Of a stretch of 64,000 nucleotides of DNA, positions 24,184 to 35,407 are shown piece after piece. The position numbers and the translations under genes were made by a program. This stretch comes from Armigeres subalbatus. Lineage: Eukaryota > Arthropoda > Insecta > Diptera > Culicidae. Position 1 is the first letter of the stretch. The number at the start of each line of letters is the position of its first letter. The stretch lies in contig NC_085141.1 in the NCBI RefSeq assembly GCF_024139115.2, positions 406,435,612 to 406,499,611 of the forward strand, given 5' to 3'. Under the pieces are notes generated by a model that had not been told where the DNA came from, did not search any database, and saw only the letters and a program-made list of their open reading frames with translations.

Positions 24184-24350
24184 GGGAAGATCCATTAATT
24201 ACGTAACGCAAAAATTGAGAATTTTCAACTCCCACTTTTCACCTATGTCACACTTTTTGTATGGAACATCTGAAAATTTTGTATGGATCGTCACACTTCG
24301 CTTTACCCCCCCTCCCCCCTCGAAGCGTTACGTAATTTGTGGACGCTCCC
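24184..24350. mobile_element. MITE, 167 bp, with TTACGTAA-containing termini
   Basis: Left end GGGAAGATCCATTAATTACG and right end (inverted) GGGAGCGTCCACAAATTACG continue together into TAACGC, giving TIRs of about 26 bp. It is flanked by TATA on the left and ATATA on the right, so a TA-type target duplication is likely. It interrupts the 3' region of RTE-2 between GGCCTGTGCGG and AAGAGTCTTCTCC. It is non-coding. A broken copy lies at 9404-9450. Confidence 0.75.
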
Positions 24351-24776
24351 ATATAAGAGTCTTCTCCATTCGGCTCGGTCCATGGCTACACGTCGCCAAC
24401 CACGCAGTCTACGGAGGGTCCGCAAGTCATCTTCCACCTGATCGATCCACCTTGCCCGCTGCGCACCTCGCCTTCTTGTGCCCGTCGGATCGTTGTCGAG
24501 AACCATTTTCACCGGATTACTGTCCGACATTCTGGCTACGTGCCCGGTCCACCGCAGTCGTCCGATTTTCGCGGTGTGAACGATGGATGGTTCTCCCAAC
24601 AGCTGATGCAACTCGTGGTTCATTCGCCTCCTCCACGTACCGTCCGCCATCTGCACCCCACCATAGATGGTACGCAGCACTTTCCTTTCGAAAACTCCAA
24701 GTGCGCGTTGGTCCTCCACGAGCATCGTCCAGGTCTCGTGTCCGTAGAGGACTACCGGAATTACACAGGGGAGCAA
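24303..24776 (-). pseudogene. RTE-2 C-terminal domain
   Basis: The real coding part is about 24350-24761. It reads IPVVLYGHETWTML, ALGVFERKVLRTIYGGVQ, RWTGHVARM and GTRRRGAQRARWIDQVEDDL, the conserved C-terminus of RTE elements of this type. RTE-3 carries the same block at 42931-43374. The first codons of this open frame belong to the inserted TIR element and the last ones to the MITE. Confidence 0.8.
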
Positions 24777-26667
24777 AATGTAACCTTTTGCGGGTCCTCA
24801 GAACCAATTGATGTGTCTCCAGTAGATTTTGGCTCGCTGAATCCGAATCTGTCCTCAGATATGCTCTAACACGTCCAAATTTTGAGATATAGCTAGATTA
24901 ATACAGCTAATTTGAAGAAATTGGCATTTTCGAAGGACTTTCATGAAGTATATAAACATAATTTTAGGTCAATCAATACCCGAAACTGTATAAGCACATC
25001 TGATCTAATGAATTTCCATCAGATTTGCACGTTACAATTGTTTTCTATTCGGTTTTCCTTGAATTTAAGTTCAGTGAATTTAATTTAAAATTATTCCATG
25101 CAAGTTCGTTTCAAAAACTTGCATGCAAACGTCATCAACACCAGTTCGAAGCCACCAAAAATTCAACAACATGCGGCCAGAGGAACTGGGATATGAAATT
25201 GTTGAAAGAAGTAAAGAGATACTAGTCAGTTTGTAAATATATGTTTCATTCGACTTTTGATAAAACATCCTTTTTTTTCATTTTATGCTCAACATTCGTC
25301 CTCCTCCTAAAATGTTGTTCTGCTCGATTTCTGATCGTTTTTTCAATCGAACAACTTCCAATAACCACACGTAATCTGTTATCATGTTGAAATTGTGTTG
25401 TGCTAGAATATAGTGCGAACATGATGAGTTCCTTTCTTTTTATCAACAAGGAAACAGATCGGATTGCAATTTGAACAAATTTAAATCCTCTACTAGATCC
25501 CCTACCAGAGCATTCAAGTCACATTGACTAATAAAATATATTCCAGCACTTGGAAAATGAGTTGAAACTTAAACATTTTGTAACTTCATCGTAAATTTTC
25601 TCATTCATGCCGTTGTTTTAGAGAAATATCAGAGTGCAGAATTGGTGGATCATCCAACCATATGCTCAGGTAACTGTAACATGTTGAACAGCACAGAAGT
25701 GGAGCGGAGCCCAAGTTTTTTTTTATTCTGGCGCATAACCTTACGTCTTATCACAGAACAAAGCTTGATAAAACTAGTGAACTTTTATAAACTGTCCATA
25801 GATAAAAGAAATTGCATTGGGATTACTGCAACATTCACGCAGCATTTTCAACGCGAATCAAATAAAAAGTCCCCCACGCACGAGTAGGTTGTTGACGTTT
25901 TTCGGTTTCTGTTGTGTAGCCGTCAACGTCGCTTTAGCTTGTATGCAATTATACACAAGATCGTTCGAATGCAACTTATCGATTCGTTGATTGATTTCGC
26001 TAATTGATAGTTTTCCGCCAAAATTTCTATCATAGGAATATTGGAATGATCATAAATAGCAGGAATAATCAAAATGTATAGAACTGTGCACAGATCTCCT
26101 ACTTGCTTTACTCGAATGAACATAATAAAGGAGCTTCAATTGACAGTAAATACACCATATCGCTTGAGCAATTATTGAAAATTTATCGCGTCAGAGGTAA
26201 TACAATATCATATTTACATTCAATAGAACTTGCTTCAATGAAAAGATATTATTTTTTTGCTTGGACAAACTATTATATTGAATTCTTGTTACTTGCCTCT
26301 CAAAACCGTTCACAGACCAGGCTTGTATACAAGTCTTCGAAGGTGGCTTGCATAAAACATATTTTTAAATAACTTTTACTTACTATAAATCACACTTATT
26401 ATGTTTAACTTGTTCAGAATGCACCACATTTCGAAAGATTAGATGTTTGTGATCCATTTTGGACCTTGATTGACTAGTATTTTTTTACATAGGGTCAACG
26501 ATGGCTCTCCAAAATGCTCAAAGTCATTGATTTTACGACATTTATTGAGGTATATCTCAAAACCTCGACGTGTTAGGGCAAATCTGAAGTCAGATTGGGA
26601 TTCAGCGAGCAAAAATCTATTAGGGACACATTATTTGGTGTTAGGGACAAATTCTTGTTGAGCTGTG
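24764..26667. mobile_element. 1.9-kb TIR element inserted in RTE-2, TTA duplication
   Basis: It starts CACAGGGGAGC and ends GAGCTGTG. The terminal CACAG and about 130 further bases are inverted repeats, sharing GCTCGCTGAATCC.AATCTG and CTAACACGTC. It is flanked by TTA on both sides (24761-24763, 26668-26670). Deleting it with one TTA rejoins the RTE frame as ...YKTL/IPVVLYG. TTA duplications suit PIF/Harbinger-like or CACTA-like elements; I cannot decide between them. The interior is AT-rich with no recognisable transposase, so it is non-autonomous. Confidence 0.8.
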
Positions 26668-27076
26668 TTAGCGTTTTGTAGATTGTCAGTTTGGTACGGC
26701 GGCGAACTCTATTCGATCGGAGCGTCTTGCGGAGTCCAAAGTACGTACGATTTCCAGCCACTATGCGTCTCCGAATTTCTCTGCTGGTGTCATTTTCGGC
26801 AGTCACCAGTGAGCCCAAGTACACAAATTCTTCTACCACCTCGATTTCGTCACCACCGATGCAAACTCGCGGTGGGTGGCTCACATTGTCTTCTCTTGAA
26901 CCTCTTCCTATCATGTATTTCATCTTCGATTTGTTGATGACTAGTCCGATCCGCTTAGTTTCCTTTTCAGTCTGATGTAGGCTTCCTCCATCTTCTCAAA
27001 GTTACGTGCCATAATATCTATGCCATCCCTGAAGCCAAATAGCTGGACGGATTTATTGAAAATTTTACCACTCGTG

Positions 27077-28371
27077 TTAATCCCTGTTCTTCGTATTACC
27101 CCTTCCAAAGCGATGTTGAATAGCAGACATGAAAGACCATAACCTTGCCGTAACCCTCTGCGTGTTTCGAAGGAACTCGAAATTCGAGAATGCCCCTGAA
27201 TCTCGAGCTACGCACATCACCCGATCCATCGTCGCTTTGATCAACCGTGTCAGTTTATCCGGAAAACCGTGTTCGTGCATTAGCTGCCATAGCTGGTCCC
27301 GATCGATTGTATCATATGCGGCTTTGAAGTCGATGAATAGATGATGTGTGGGCACGTTGTATTCGCGGCATTTCTGCAGTACTTGGCGAATGGCAAACAC
27401 CTGGTCCGTGGTGGAGCGTTCGCCCATAAAACCCGCCTGGTACTGCCCCACGAACTCCCTTGCAGTTGGTGCTAGTCGACGGCATAAAATTTGGGAGAGT
27501 ACCTTATAGGCGGCGTTCAGCAATGTGATTGCGCGGTAGTTGCTACAATCCAGCTAACACAGGACTCCTTCCATCCACTCCTGCGGCAAAACTTTCTCCT
27601 CCCAAATCTTGATAATGGCCCAGTGCAGCGCTCTGGCCAGTGCCTCACCACCGTGTTTAAATAGCTCTCCTGGTAGTTGGTCAACCCCAGGGGCTTTGTT
27701 GTTCTTGAGCCGGCCAATCTCCTCCTGGATTTCCTGGAGATCCGGAGCCAGTAGAATTATGTCCTGCGCGCGTTCTCCCAGGTCCATCACCATACCGCCA
27801 TCTTCGTCTGCCACATCGCCATTCAGGTGTTCTTCGTAGTGCTGCCGCCACCTTTGGATCACCTCACGCTCGTTCGTAAGAAGGTTCCCGTTTATGTCCT
27901 TACACATATCGGGCTGTGGCACGTGGCCCTTACGTGAACGGTTTAACTTCTCATAGAACTTTCGTGTGTTATTAGCGCGGTACAGTTGCTCCGTTTCTTC
28001 ACGGTCTCGATCTTCCTGCTGGCGCTTTTTCCTCCGGAAAATCGAGTTTTGTCTGTTCGTGCTTCGTTCGCCCTCGTGCGGTGTTGCAGCAATCTCGCCC
28101 ATGCTGCATTCTTCTCTTCCACTAACTGCACACATTCGCTGTCACACCAGTTGTTTCTCTGATCCGAGGGCATCGTGCCAAGTGCAGCGGTTGCGGTGCT
28201 ACCAATGGCGGATCGAATATCTCTCCAGCCATCTTCAAGAGACGCTGCGCCTAGCTGCTCTTCCGTTGGAAGTGCCACTTCCAGCTGCTGCGCGTATTCT
28301 TGGGCTAGTCTACCGTCTTGTAGCCGCCCAATGTTAAGCCGCGGCGTCCGACTTCGACGCGTGTTGTACAC
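27077..28371 (-). pseudogene. RTE-2 linker and N-terminal reverse transcriptase
   Basis: Three overlapping frames (27943-28371, 27554-28135, 27077-27523) cover the linker (NIGRLQDGRLAQEYAQQLE), then KNNKAPGVDQLPGELFK, IKIWEEKVLPQEWMEGVLC, then QYQAGFMGERSTTDQ and motif A FIDFKAAYDTID. Two frameshifts and a lost motif B make it inactive. Confidence 0.8.
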
Positions 28372-28516
28372 CGTCGAGAGTTTTGAGCGCAGGCATACTG
28401 CAACGAGGTAGTGGTCGGATTCAATATTCGCACTGCGGTAAGTGCGGACGTTCGTGATGTCGGAGAAGAATTTACCGTCGATTAGAACGTGGTCGATTTG
28501 GTTTTCCGTTTCTTGG

Positions 28517-29233
28517 TTAGGTGATCTCCATGTGGCCTTGTGAATATTTTTGCGGGGAAAGAAGGTGCTTGACTACCATTCCGCGGGAGGCTGCGAAGTT
28601 TATGCATCGTTGGCCGTTGTCATTCGATACGGTGTGCAAACTATCCGGTCCGATGACCGGTCTATACATTTTCTCCCTTCCTACCTGTGCGTTCATGTCA
28701 CCGATGACGATTTTAACGTCTCGCAGTGGGCATCCATCGTATGTCTGCTCCAGCTGTGCGTAGAACGCTTCTTTCTCGTCGTCGGGTCTCCCTTCGTGTG
28801 GGCAGTGCACGTTGATGATGCTATAGTTGAAGAAACGGCCTTTAATCCTCAGCTTGCACATCCTTGCGTTGATTGGCTGCCACCCAATCACGCGTTGGCG
28901 CATCTTACCCAGCACTATGAAGCCGGTTCCCAGCTCGTTGGTGGTGCCACAGCTTTGGTAGAAGGTAGCCGCTCGATGCCCGCTTTTCCACACTTTCTGT
29001 CCTGTCCAGCAAATCTCCTGCAGCGCCACGACGTCGAAGTTGCGGGGATGTAATTCATCGTAGATCATCCTGTCGCAACCTGCGAAACCTAGCGACTTGC
29101 AATTCCATGTTCCAAGCTTCCAATCGTGATCCTGTATTCGTCGCCTAGGTCTTTGCCGATTATATCGAGTCGCATTATCTCTTATATTGTTCGTAATGAT
29201 TGGTTTTCTAGGCGGCTTATTGGGCATGCGCAA
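28517..29233 (-). pseudogene. RTE-2 endonuclease domain
   Basis: About 238 codons of EEP endonuclease. Catalytic landmarks: WKLGTWNCKSL, VALQEICWTG, INVHCPHEG and KIVIGDMNAQVG (Asp-Asn). The frame ends at a frameshift after HLLSPQKYSQGHMEIT. The remaining NQIDH and SDHYLVAV motifs lie in the next frame (about 28380-28530). The start is uncertain because the conserved part begins only near WKLGTWN. Confidence 0.8.
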
Positions 29234-29269
29234 ACCTCCTGTCTCGTCGGAGGGCCGTCGTGTCAGGGC

Positions 29270-29490
29270 TGTTTAGCGTCCCACCTAACACCAGGACTTG
29301 GGCTTGTGCGCTTTGAGCGGCACACGGTCGCTTTGGTGGAGCCTACTTGCGGATACATGCAGCTTTTTATAGAGGTTTAACAGGGCCCACTGTCAAAGCC
29401 CACCACATCCTAGGCAAGCCCCACAACTCGCAGATGGCCTGGGGAGGGATCGTCAAGCCCTTGGACATAGTCCCTGCTGCCCGAGAAGAT
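29270..29490 (-). repeat. RTE 5'-leader repeat, copy 3
   Basis: Same block as 13568-13735 and 19320-19520 (GTGCGCTTTGAGCGGCACAC, CCCTTGGACATAGTCCCTGC). It lies directly upstream of the RTE-2 endonuclease and is probably its 5' UTR. Confidence 0.65.
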
Positions 29491-30061
29491 TCGAGAGATT
29501 CGTCAATCATCTTTCCCCCTGAATGTGAAACGGTTGGTACGGCTGTCCCCGTTTCTTCCTTTCGTATATTCAAAACTCTTCGTTGATCATGTTATTTATC
29601 ACTAAAATTATGGATTTTCTCCCAAATCCAAGCCTGCACGGTGGGCCTGGCCGTTTCAATACTTGTGTCATATTTATGATATGCTGCAAATATTAATGCA
29701 GACAAGAAAATGCTCGGAAATACAACCGACATTTCCAGGATGCTTTTCAATCCAGCTTTTTAAGCGACGATGCCATAATGCTTTGAATCACCCCTTTTGA
29801 CACCTGCTGTGTCCACTATAATTTCATTATAAATGAATCTTAGCAATCTGTGGCTGGTTTGAATTTTCTCAAAATATTGAAATGTCACAATTTGAAAGTT
29901 CACCTTCAAATTCCTAACAAGAATTTAGTATTTTCATTTTATAATACATTTAAAACCATTTCTTTTTTAGGTAAATATACAAATACACTGTGGCATATGC
30001 TTTTTGGGCATTGAGAAGTGTGTTGTATGGATCTCTCGGTGAATTTCAAATCACGAATGGC
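29491..30061. other. No gene seen
   Basis: AT-rich spacer between RTE-2 and the second SINE. Confidence 0.5.
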
Positions 30062-30084
30062 ATGTTACAGAGGAGGGCAATTTA

Positions 30085-30376
30085 GGGGCCCTCCTTAGCC
30101 GTGTGGAAAGACGCGCGGCTACAAAGCAAGACCATGCTGAGGGTGGCTGGGTTCGATTCCCGGTGCCGGTCTAGGCAATTTTCGGATTGGAAATTGACTC
30201 GACTTCCCTGGGCATAAAAGTATCATCGTGCTAGCCTCATGATATACGAATGCAAAAATGGTGACCTGGCTTAGAAACCTCGCAGTTAATAACTGTGGAA
30301 GTGCTTAATGAACACTAAGCTGCGAGGCGGCTCTGTCCCAGTGTGGGGATGTCATGCCAATAAGAAGAAGAAGAAG
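30085..30376 (+). mobile_element. Feilai-like SINE, full length
   Basis: It begins GGGGCCCTCCTTAGCC, has a perfect B box GGTTCGATTCC near 30149, continues with GTATCATCGTGCTAGCCTCA and ends in AAGAAGAAGAAG. ATGTTACAG flanks it at 30062-30070 and 30377-30385. Fourteen extra bases (AGGAGGGCAATTTA) lie between the left duplication and the usual SINE start, probably added or carried over at the 5' end. Confidence 0.9.
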
Positions 30377-30385
30377 ATGTTACAG

Positions 30386-32277
30386 TCTGGAGCTCCATTG
30401 CCTCAATATTATTTGAGAATATATTAACTTGTTCAGGGAATACCAGTTACATTTATACGCTTACAGTCTACGGAAGGCTGGAATTCCCGGAACAAGGACA
30501 ACTCATATTAGCGCAGCAAGAATTTTTAATAATTTCACCTAATAAGAAGCTACAGGTGAAGTCAAAGCCCTAAATGAAGGTGAAGACAAAGCCATTTGGC
30601 TTCAGGACGAAGATAAATGATAAATTTATGAATAAAACCAGACAATCACATGTTTTTATGTTATATAAATTATGCGTCCTTAACGAAAATTGATTGACGA
30701 TTTTACAAAAATCGGTGTCTTACGAAACTGGACATATACTACTATTTACTATTAGAATACTATTAAAATTAGTCTAAGCAATGAAACTACGATTTTTTTA
30801 ATATTCGGAAGTGTCACTTAGGGTCAAATGAACGTTTTTGAAAGAAAATCATTCAGCATTATAAATTATTCAGACGTCATGAGGATTTCTAGAAATTTCT
30901 CATTTTGAAAGTTTTCCGGATATTCCGAAAGACCTTTCAGATTGTATTTCGTTTCATAAACACTGTCAATCGTTTGAACTGATGGATGTCTGGAATGTAA
31001 ACAATTGCTTAACAATTTTCTCCAAATAAAATATATCTTTGCTGCTGGACTGCGATGTTTCCATTTCCTAGAAATAATTTTAAAATTAGTTCATTACTTT
31101 TTAAAATGATATCGTATTTTTGTATTCCTCTCGTATTCCAAATGATGTCCACCATGAAGTAAACAAATATGACAGAAATGTAGGAAGGTAATAATGCATG
31201 GCTACTAAGATGTTATTGGAAATTTTGTTCACAGCAAACGTCAAATTCTATTCACCCCTTGTTAAATTATGGCTAGCGTAAAAAGCTGGATACTGGCTGT
31301 GCATGTGCTAAGACAAGACAAGACAAGACAAGACTGAACCGATATCAAATACATTTGGAGCATATTATATCTACCTTGAGTAGACGACTGTGGGGGAGGG
31401 GAATTGACAAAGAAAGGTACGATGTGGAGAAAGTAGTATTGCTTTGGATATTGCTTAGAAAACGAACTACATATTTTGAACTCCTTGATGAAAAAACCAC
31501 TGGGAAAAGGCAACAAGATAAAAATTCTACGAAAATACTCCAGAACTTTAACGGGTAATTCTTTGAAATTTCCATGGAAACTGCTTTGGAATTTTTATGG
31601 CAAATTTTTAGTGACTTTTTATGTGAATTCTATGGGAAATTCTTCGAAGCTTCGACAATAAACAACCTGGGACTTTCAGGAATTCTTTGGAATTTCTACC
31701 GCAAAATCTCCGAAATTTCAATAGAAAATTCACACGGATCCGGAATTTCCATTTCCAAATCTGATTCTCACGGGATTTAAGTTTTTTTTTCTGGGAAACT
31801 GTTCCGAATTTCAACGAGAGATTTAATTGATTTGATTGAAAATTCTCTCTCCATTCCCAATTATGTTTTTTTTTCGCTTCTGAATTCATATTAATTATGG
31901 AAACAAATGAACTCATCAACCAAATAACGTTCGATCAAATGGCTACCAAATGTCCTTAAATCTTGGAGTGATATTCACTGTAAAACAAATTACACATAAA
32001 AAAGCTTCAAGTCTTTCGCTTTTGATTATAAAACGACTCTTTATAACTTTTAAGAACTAAATATTAAGGTGTTACTTGTACGAACAGAAACCTTTCAAAT
32101 TGATCAATGTGTTCACTGCAAGTTAGTTAGATGATGGGGTAGGAAGAAATATTGTGGATTTAGACTAAAACTGTTTATATGACGCTGATGAACTGGCAGC
32201 AAGGCCCACTTCCGACGAGATTTACACGGAAAAATAAAATAAATATGCAGCACTGCACGGTGTTATCTGTCACAAAA
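30386..32277. other. Spacer with simple repeats
   Basis: No gene. It contains an AAGAC microsatellite (five units, 31311-31335), a piece recurring from 22613 (ACCGATATCAAATACATTTG near 31337), and a degenerate AATTTC/GGAAATT-rich array at about 31540-31760 like those at 20690-21610 and 37600-38060. Confidence 0.5.
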
Positions 32278-32288
32278 TCGAGCTTGTT

Positions 32289-32486
32289 TTGTCGCTGACA
32301 ACGTCGCTGGCACCAAATTGAGGTTCGGAAGTCGATTTCCACACTTCCGAACGCTCTTCCGACAATATTTTGGTAGCAAATTCAAATTTTGTTCTGACGT
32401 TCATGATGTCGGAAGTAAGTTCGGAAGTAAAACGTCGGAAGTCGGAATACAATTTAGTGCTGGCGACACAATACTGTCTATGTTTT
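32289..32486. mobile_element. Small palindromic element with 11-bp flanking repeat
   Basis: The flank TCGAGCTTGTT occurs at 32278-32288 and 32487-32497. Inside, GTCGCTGGCACCAAATTG is mirrored by CAATTTAGTGCTGGCGAC, and both arms are rich in TTCGGAAGTCGG-like words. About 198 bp, non-coding. The superfamily is unknown. Confidence 0.55.
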
Positions 32487-32779
32487 TCGAGCTTGTTACA
32501 GAAATTAGATGGCGATACGAGTTGAGTTATTTCAAAGGTTAAAAAGAAAAATTAATTTCTCAACTCATCCAATATTATTTCATTTCAGCATTTTCATAAA
32601 AATGGTTTGCGATCTTTAGCGTGTGCCCTGATCTGCGCGAGAGTGAGAGACTCATTCACGCTGCGCCTAGTTTAATTTTTAGCTCCAACCTCCAACGGTT
32701 TACCGGTTGTCTGTCGTGTAGTTGGTCGATTTTTACTGGGCTTGGGTTGTTGATGGGGGCCCCCCTTTGGGGAAATTTT

Positions 32780-34187
32780 TCAGCTCCAGTCAGTTGTGAA
32801 CCGTCGTCGTGATTGTTTCAACGCTACCTCTGTGCAGTGCTCATTGCCGATGTCTCAGCGGTGCATTTGCGTCTGTTTGTTTTGATCGCGATTTTCGTAT
32901 AGGATAGGGTCCCTCCCCAATCGCATGCGCAATCAATACGCGCATCAATTCGCGCCGCGTGGAGTGTGTGCGTCGATGATTCGGTGTCCGTATTCAATAT
33001 CGCAACGAAACGGCTCCATAATAATCAGTTTGTTGAAGCGTGGATAAAACTGTGAACGGTGGTGATGACGTTGAATGTTTGTTAGATCTGTTTGTTGCGA
33101 TATTCTATCAAGGATGCTCGTGATCTCAAGATTAGCTCCTCAAACGATCGTGTCATCGGATATCGTTGGTCGATCTTTATTAGGGTGAAGAAGGTGTTTT
33201 CCGTATCGAAAGTGCGCTCATTTGCAGAGGAGCAACGATCGTTAGTGAAGTTGGGCTCAGTAGTGGTAGAGGGCAATAAATGGAATCGAGGTTAATTGTT
33301 GGTAAACTTCACATCACCGTGGGGTTAGTTCGTAGATGCCAGTGATAGACTGTCACGCCGACATTCGCGCTGATGGTCAGCGGTCTGGTAGGCGTGGAGT
33401 GAATGAATGCGGCATCCAGATTGCGTTTTGCGGGGAAGATAAAACGGAGAGTGAATGAAAGTAACGTTTTGAAGGTTCACATTCCGTCAACGACACAACA
33501 GGTGGAAGCGGATTATTTTACATTTTGTGTCGTCTCCAGCCGATTTACAATAAGGTGCTGTTTTTTGTGTGGTGTTCGCGTGTCTCCTTATCTGTGTCGC
33601 AGCCCGCCTAAGAGAGAGTGATTTTAGTTTGTGTATTCATCATCTGTTTTCGTGTTGAGCTGCGGTTTTAATGGTAGAGCTACTTCGAAGTCGATGCATT
33701 GTTTGAATCAAGAAGTAGCTTTGTCGGATATCTATGTGTTTGACAACGATTTTCATACGATGATAAGTGCTTAAAAGGTGAAGACTTTCTTTCAAAGTGA
33801 GCTGAATAGTGTTGCGCAAAAAAATAACTAATTGAATCAATTGGAACAAGCGAGCTAACTCAGTCAGCTGTTGGCACCAAACAACCTTAATGGATGTCAA
33901 ATGTTAATTGGTCAATTAGTTAGAAACCGTTGGTGGTCGGCGACTGATGTATATACATTTTGCAGAACTTGCAGAATTCATACAGGTTACAGAAGAATTA
34001 CTATGAAATCACAGTCGACAACGTAAAGCTCGTTATTAGCACGCATATGAGACGATGATCTAATTGTGAACCTATCGACCAACTTCATTGTTTTGACACC
34101 AACATCGAATAAAACCTAACCATCACTGCCGCTTGGTTGCTTTGAGAACCGAGGATCATTGGGCGCAGCAGAAACGCTGAGACGGCT
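32780..34187 (+). promoter_or_regulatory. Probable promoter and long 5' UTR
   Basis: This 1.4-kb block is richer in G+C and lacks recognisable repeats, unlike its surroundings. An initiator-like TCAGTT lies at 32790-32795, followed by GTGAACCGTCGTCG. It leads to a good start-codon context at 34188. I infer a transcription start region and leader for the short exon that follows. An alternative is an unrelated unique segment. Confidence 0.35.
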
Positions 34188-34214
34188 ATGGCGCAGTTTA
34201 AAGATAACTCATGG
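34188..34214 (+). CDS. Possible first coding exon (MAQFKDNSW) of a gene leaving the window
   Basis: ATG at 34188 is followed by eight codons and a strong donor TGG|gtaagt at 34215, phase 0. The upstream leader is repeat-free and GC-richer. No second exon is recognisable before 64000, so if real the first intron is at least 30 kb and holds all the mobile elements to the right. Long first introns are common in Aedes. The nine residues do not identify a family. Confidence 0.35.
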
Positions 34215-34868
34215 GTAAGTCAGATTTACTTAATTTCAATTCAAAAAGCTATATGTTTGATTTTAGGTTCTCTGATGCATCATATTAAGTACATACACAT
34301 GTACTATGAGATTCTAGTAACAAAGGCAGTCGTTTTGTCTTAAAGTGGAGCGATACGTTACACATTTTATGAATCACGTTTCAAGAGCACAAATTCCTAC
34401 ATCGTTCCCACATAAATAAAATTTTGCTTTCTGGTGTGATGAGCCTTTTAAAACGCGAGAAGCAAGTAACTCGTATGTTCAGAGCCGTAGCGTGAATTCC
34501 CAGCGACCTTGGCGAAACCGTTATTGGGTGCCCCTTACTCTCATGCATGTTCAAAACAAATAGCATGATAAGAGCTGGTCCCTTCACATTGCTCGATCCC
34601 GGGAAATGAGAAAGAGGACTGATGTTTACGATCGGAAAATCACCTTCGATAAATTTGTTCTATTAGTTCGTCTGAAAACCTTGATCAACTGGCAGCAGAA
34701 ATGAAAAAAAAAACGGGGAGATGGGTAGATGTTATAGTTCAAAAAATTGAATATGGGACGTGTCGTCTAATGTTCAATTACTATATTCTAAATGCACATC
34801 TTTTCACGACGTGTGTGCATGGAGGAGGAGGGAGCACCTCGGTCCCATATCTGCCCTAAAGGAAAATC

Positions 34869-35407
34869 CAGTAAACACAAGATCCTATATGATGCCGTAT
34901 AAGATGCTAAAGTGGAGGCGGTATAGGTACTTCCCCGCTTCCCCATTGCTGCTTTGATGTTGCATAAAGAAGAAGAAGCAGATAGATGATAATCGAAAAA
35001 ATCTCTATGGAAAACCATACGAAGAAGTTTTTAAAACTCTTCTCAAAAATTCTAGAAGCAATTAATTTAAAAACGGTAAGCACGTCCAACGGGGTTGGAC
35101 TTTTCTTATACTGCGTATTAAGTGTAATATCGCAAAATAAAATTTCGAATAGTATTATAGTGTTTATTATACAGTAGAAGAAAAGTCCAACGCCGTACTG
35201 CTTACCGTTTTTAATTAAATTGCTTCTATAATTTTTGGGAAGAGTTTTAAAAATTTCTTCGTATGGTTTCCCGTGGAGATTTTTTTTTGATTATCATCTG
35301 TCTGCTTCTTCTTCTTCATTCAACATCAAAATGCCAATACAACATGTGCGTATATCGCCTCCACTTCAGCATCTAATGTTGCATCATATACGATTTTGTG
35401 TTGACTG
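34869..35407. mobile_element. Foldback element with about 240-bp arms
   Basis: It starts CAGTAAACACAAGAT and ends ATTTTGTGTTGACTG. The arms share GATGC.AA.GTGGAGGCG, GAAGAAGAAGCAGA, ACCATACGAAGAA and ACGGTAAGCA and meet near 35130. A small inner hairpin GTCCAACGGGGTTGGAC lies at the apex side of the left arm. CAGT ends resemble Tc1/mariner-type MITEs. The flanking duplication is unclear (AAAATC versus AGAATC). Confidence 0.7.

Larger units (their letters stand above)
24125..29490 (-). pseudogene. Near-full-length RTE/JAM1-like retrotransposon split by two DNA elements (RTE-2)
   Basis: From 5' to 3' on the minus strand: leader repeat (29490-29270), endonuclease (29233-28380), linker and reverse transcriptase (28371 to about 26670), C-terminal domain (24761-24350) and an ATT-repeat tail near 24125. 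Endonuclease motifs TWNCKSL, LQEICW and GDMNAQVG are present, with NQIDH and SDHYLV in a shifted frame near 28400-28500. RT motif A is FIDFKAAYD (27300). Motif C reads FRDGID where FADDID is expected, so a catalytic Asp is lost. Several frameshifts occur (28517, 27943, 27523, 27077). A MITE at 24184-24350 and a 1.9-kb TIR element at 24764-26667 interrupt it. Confidence 0.85.
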
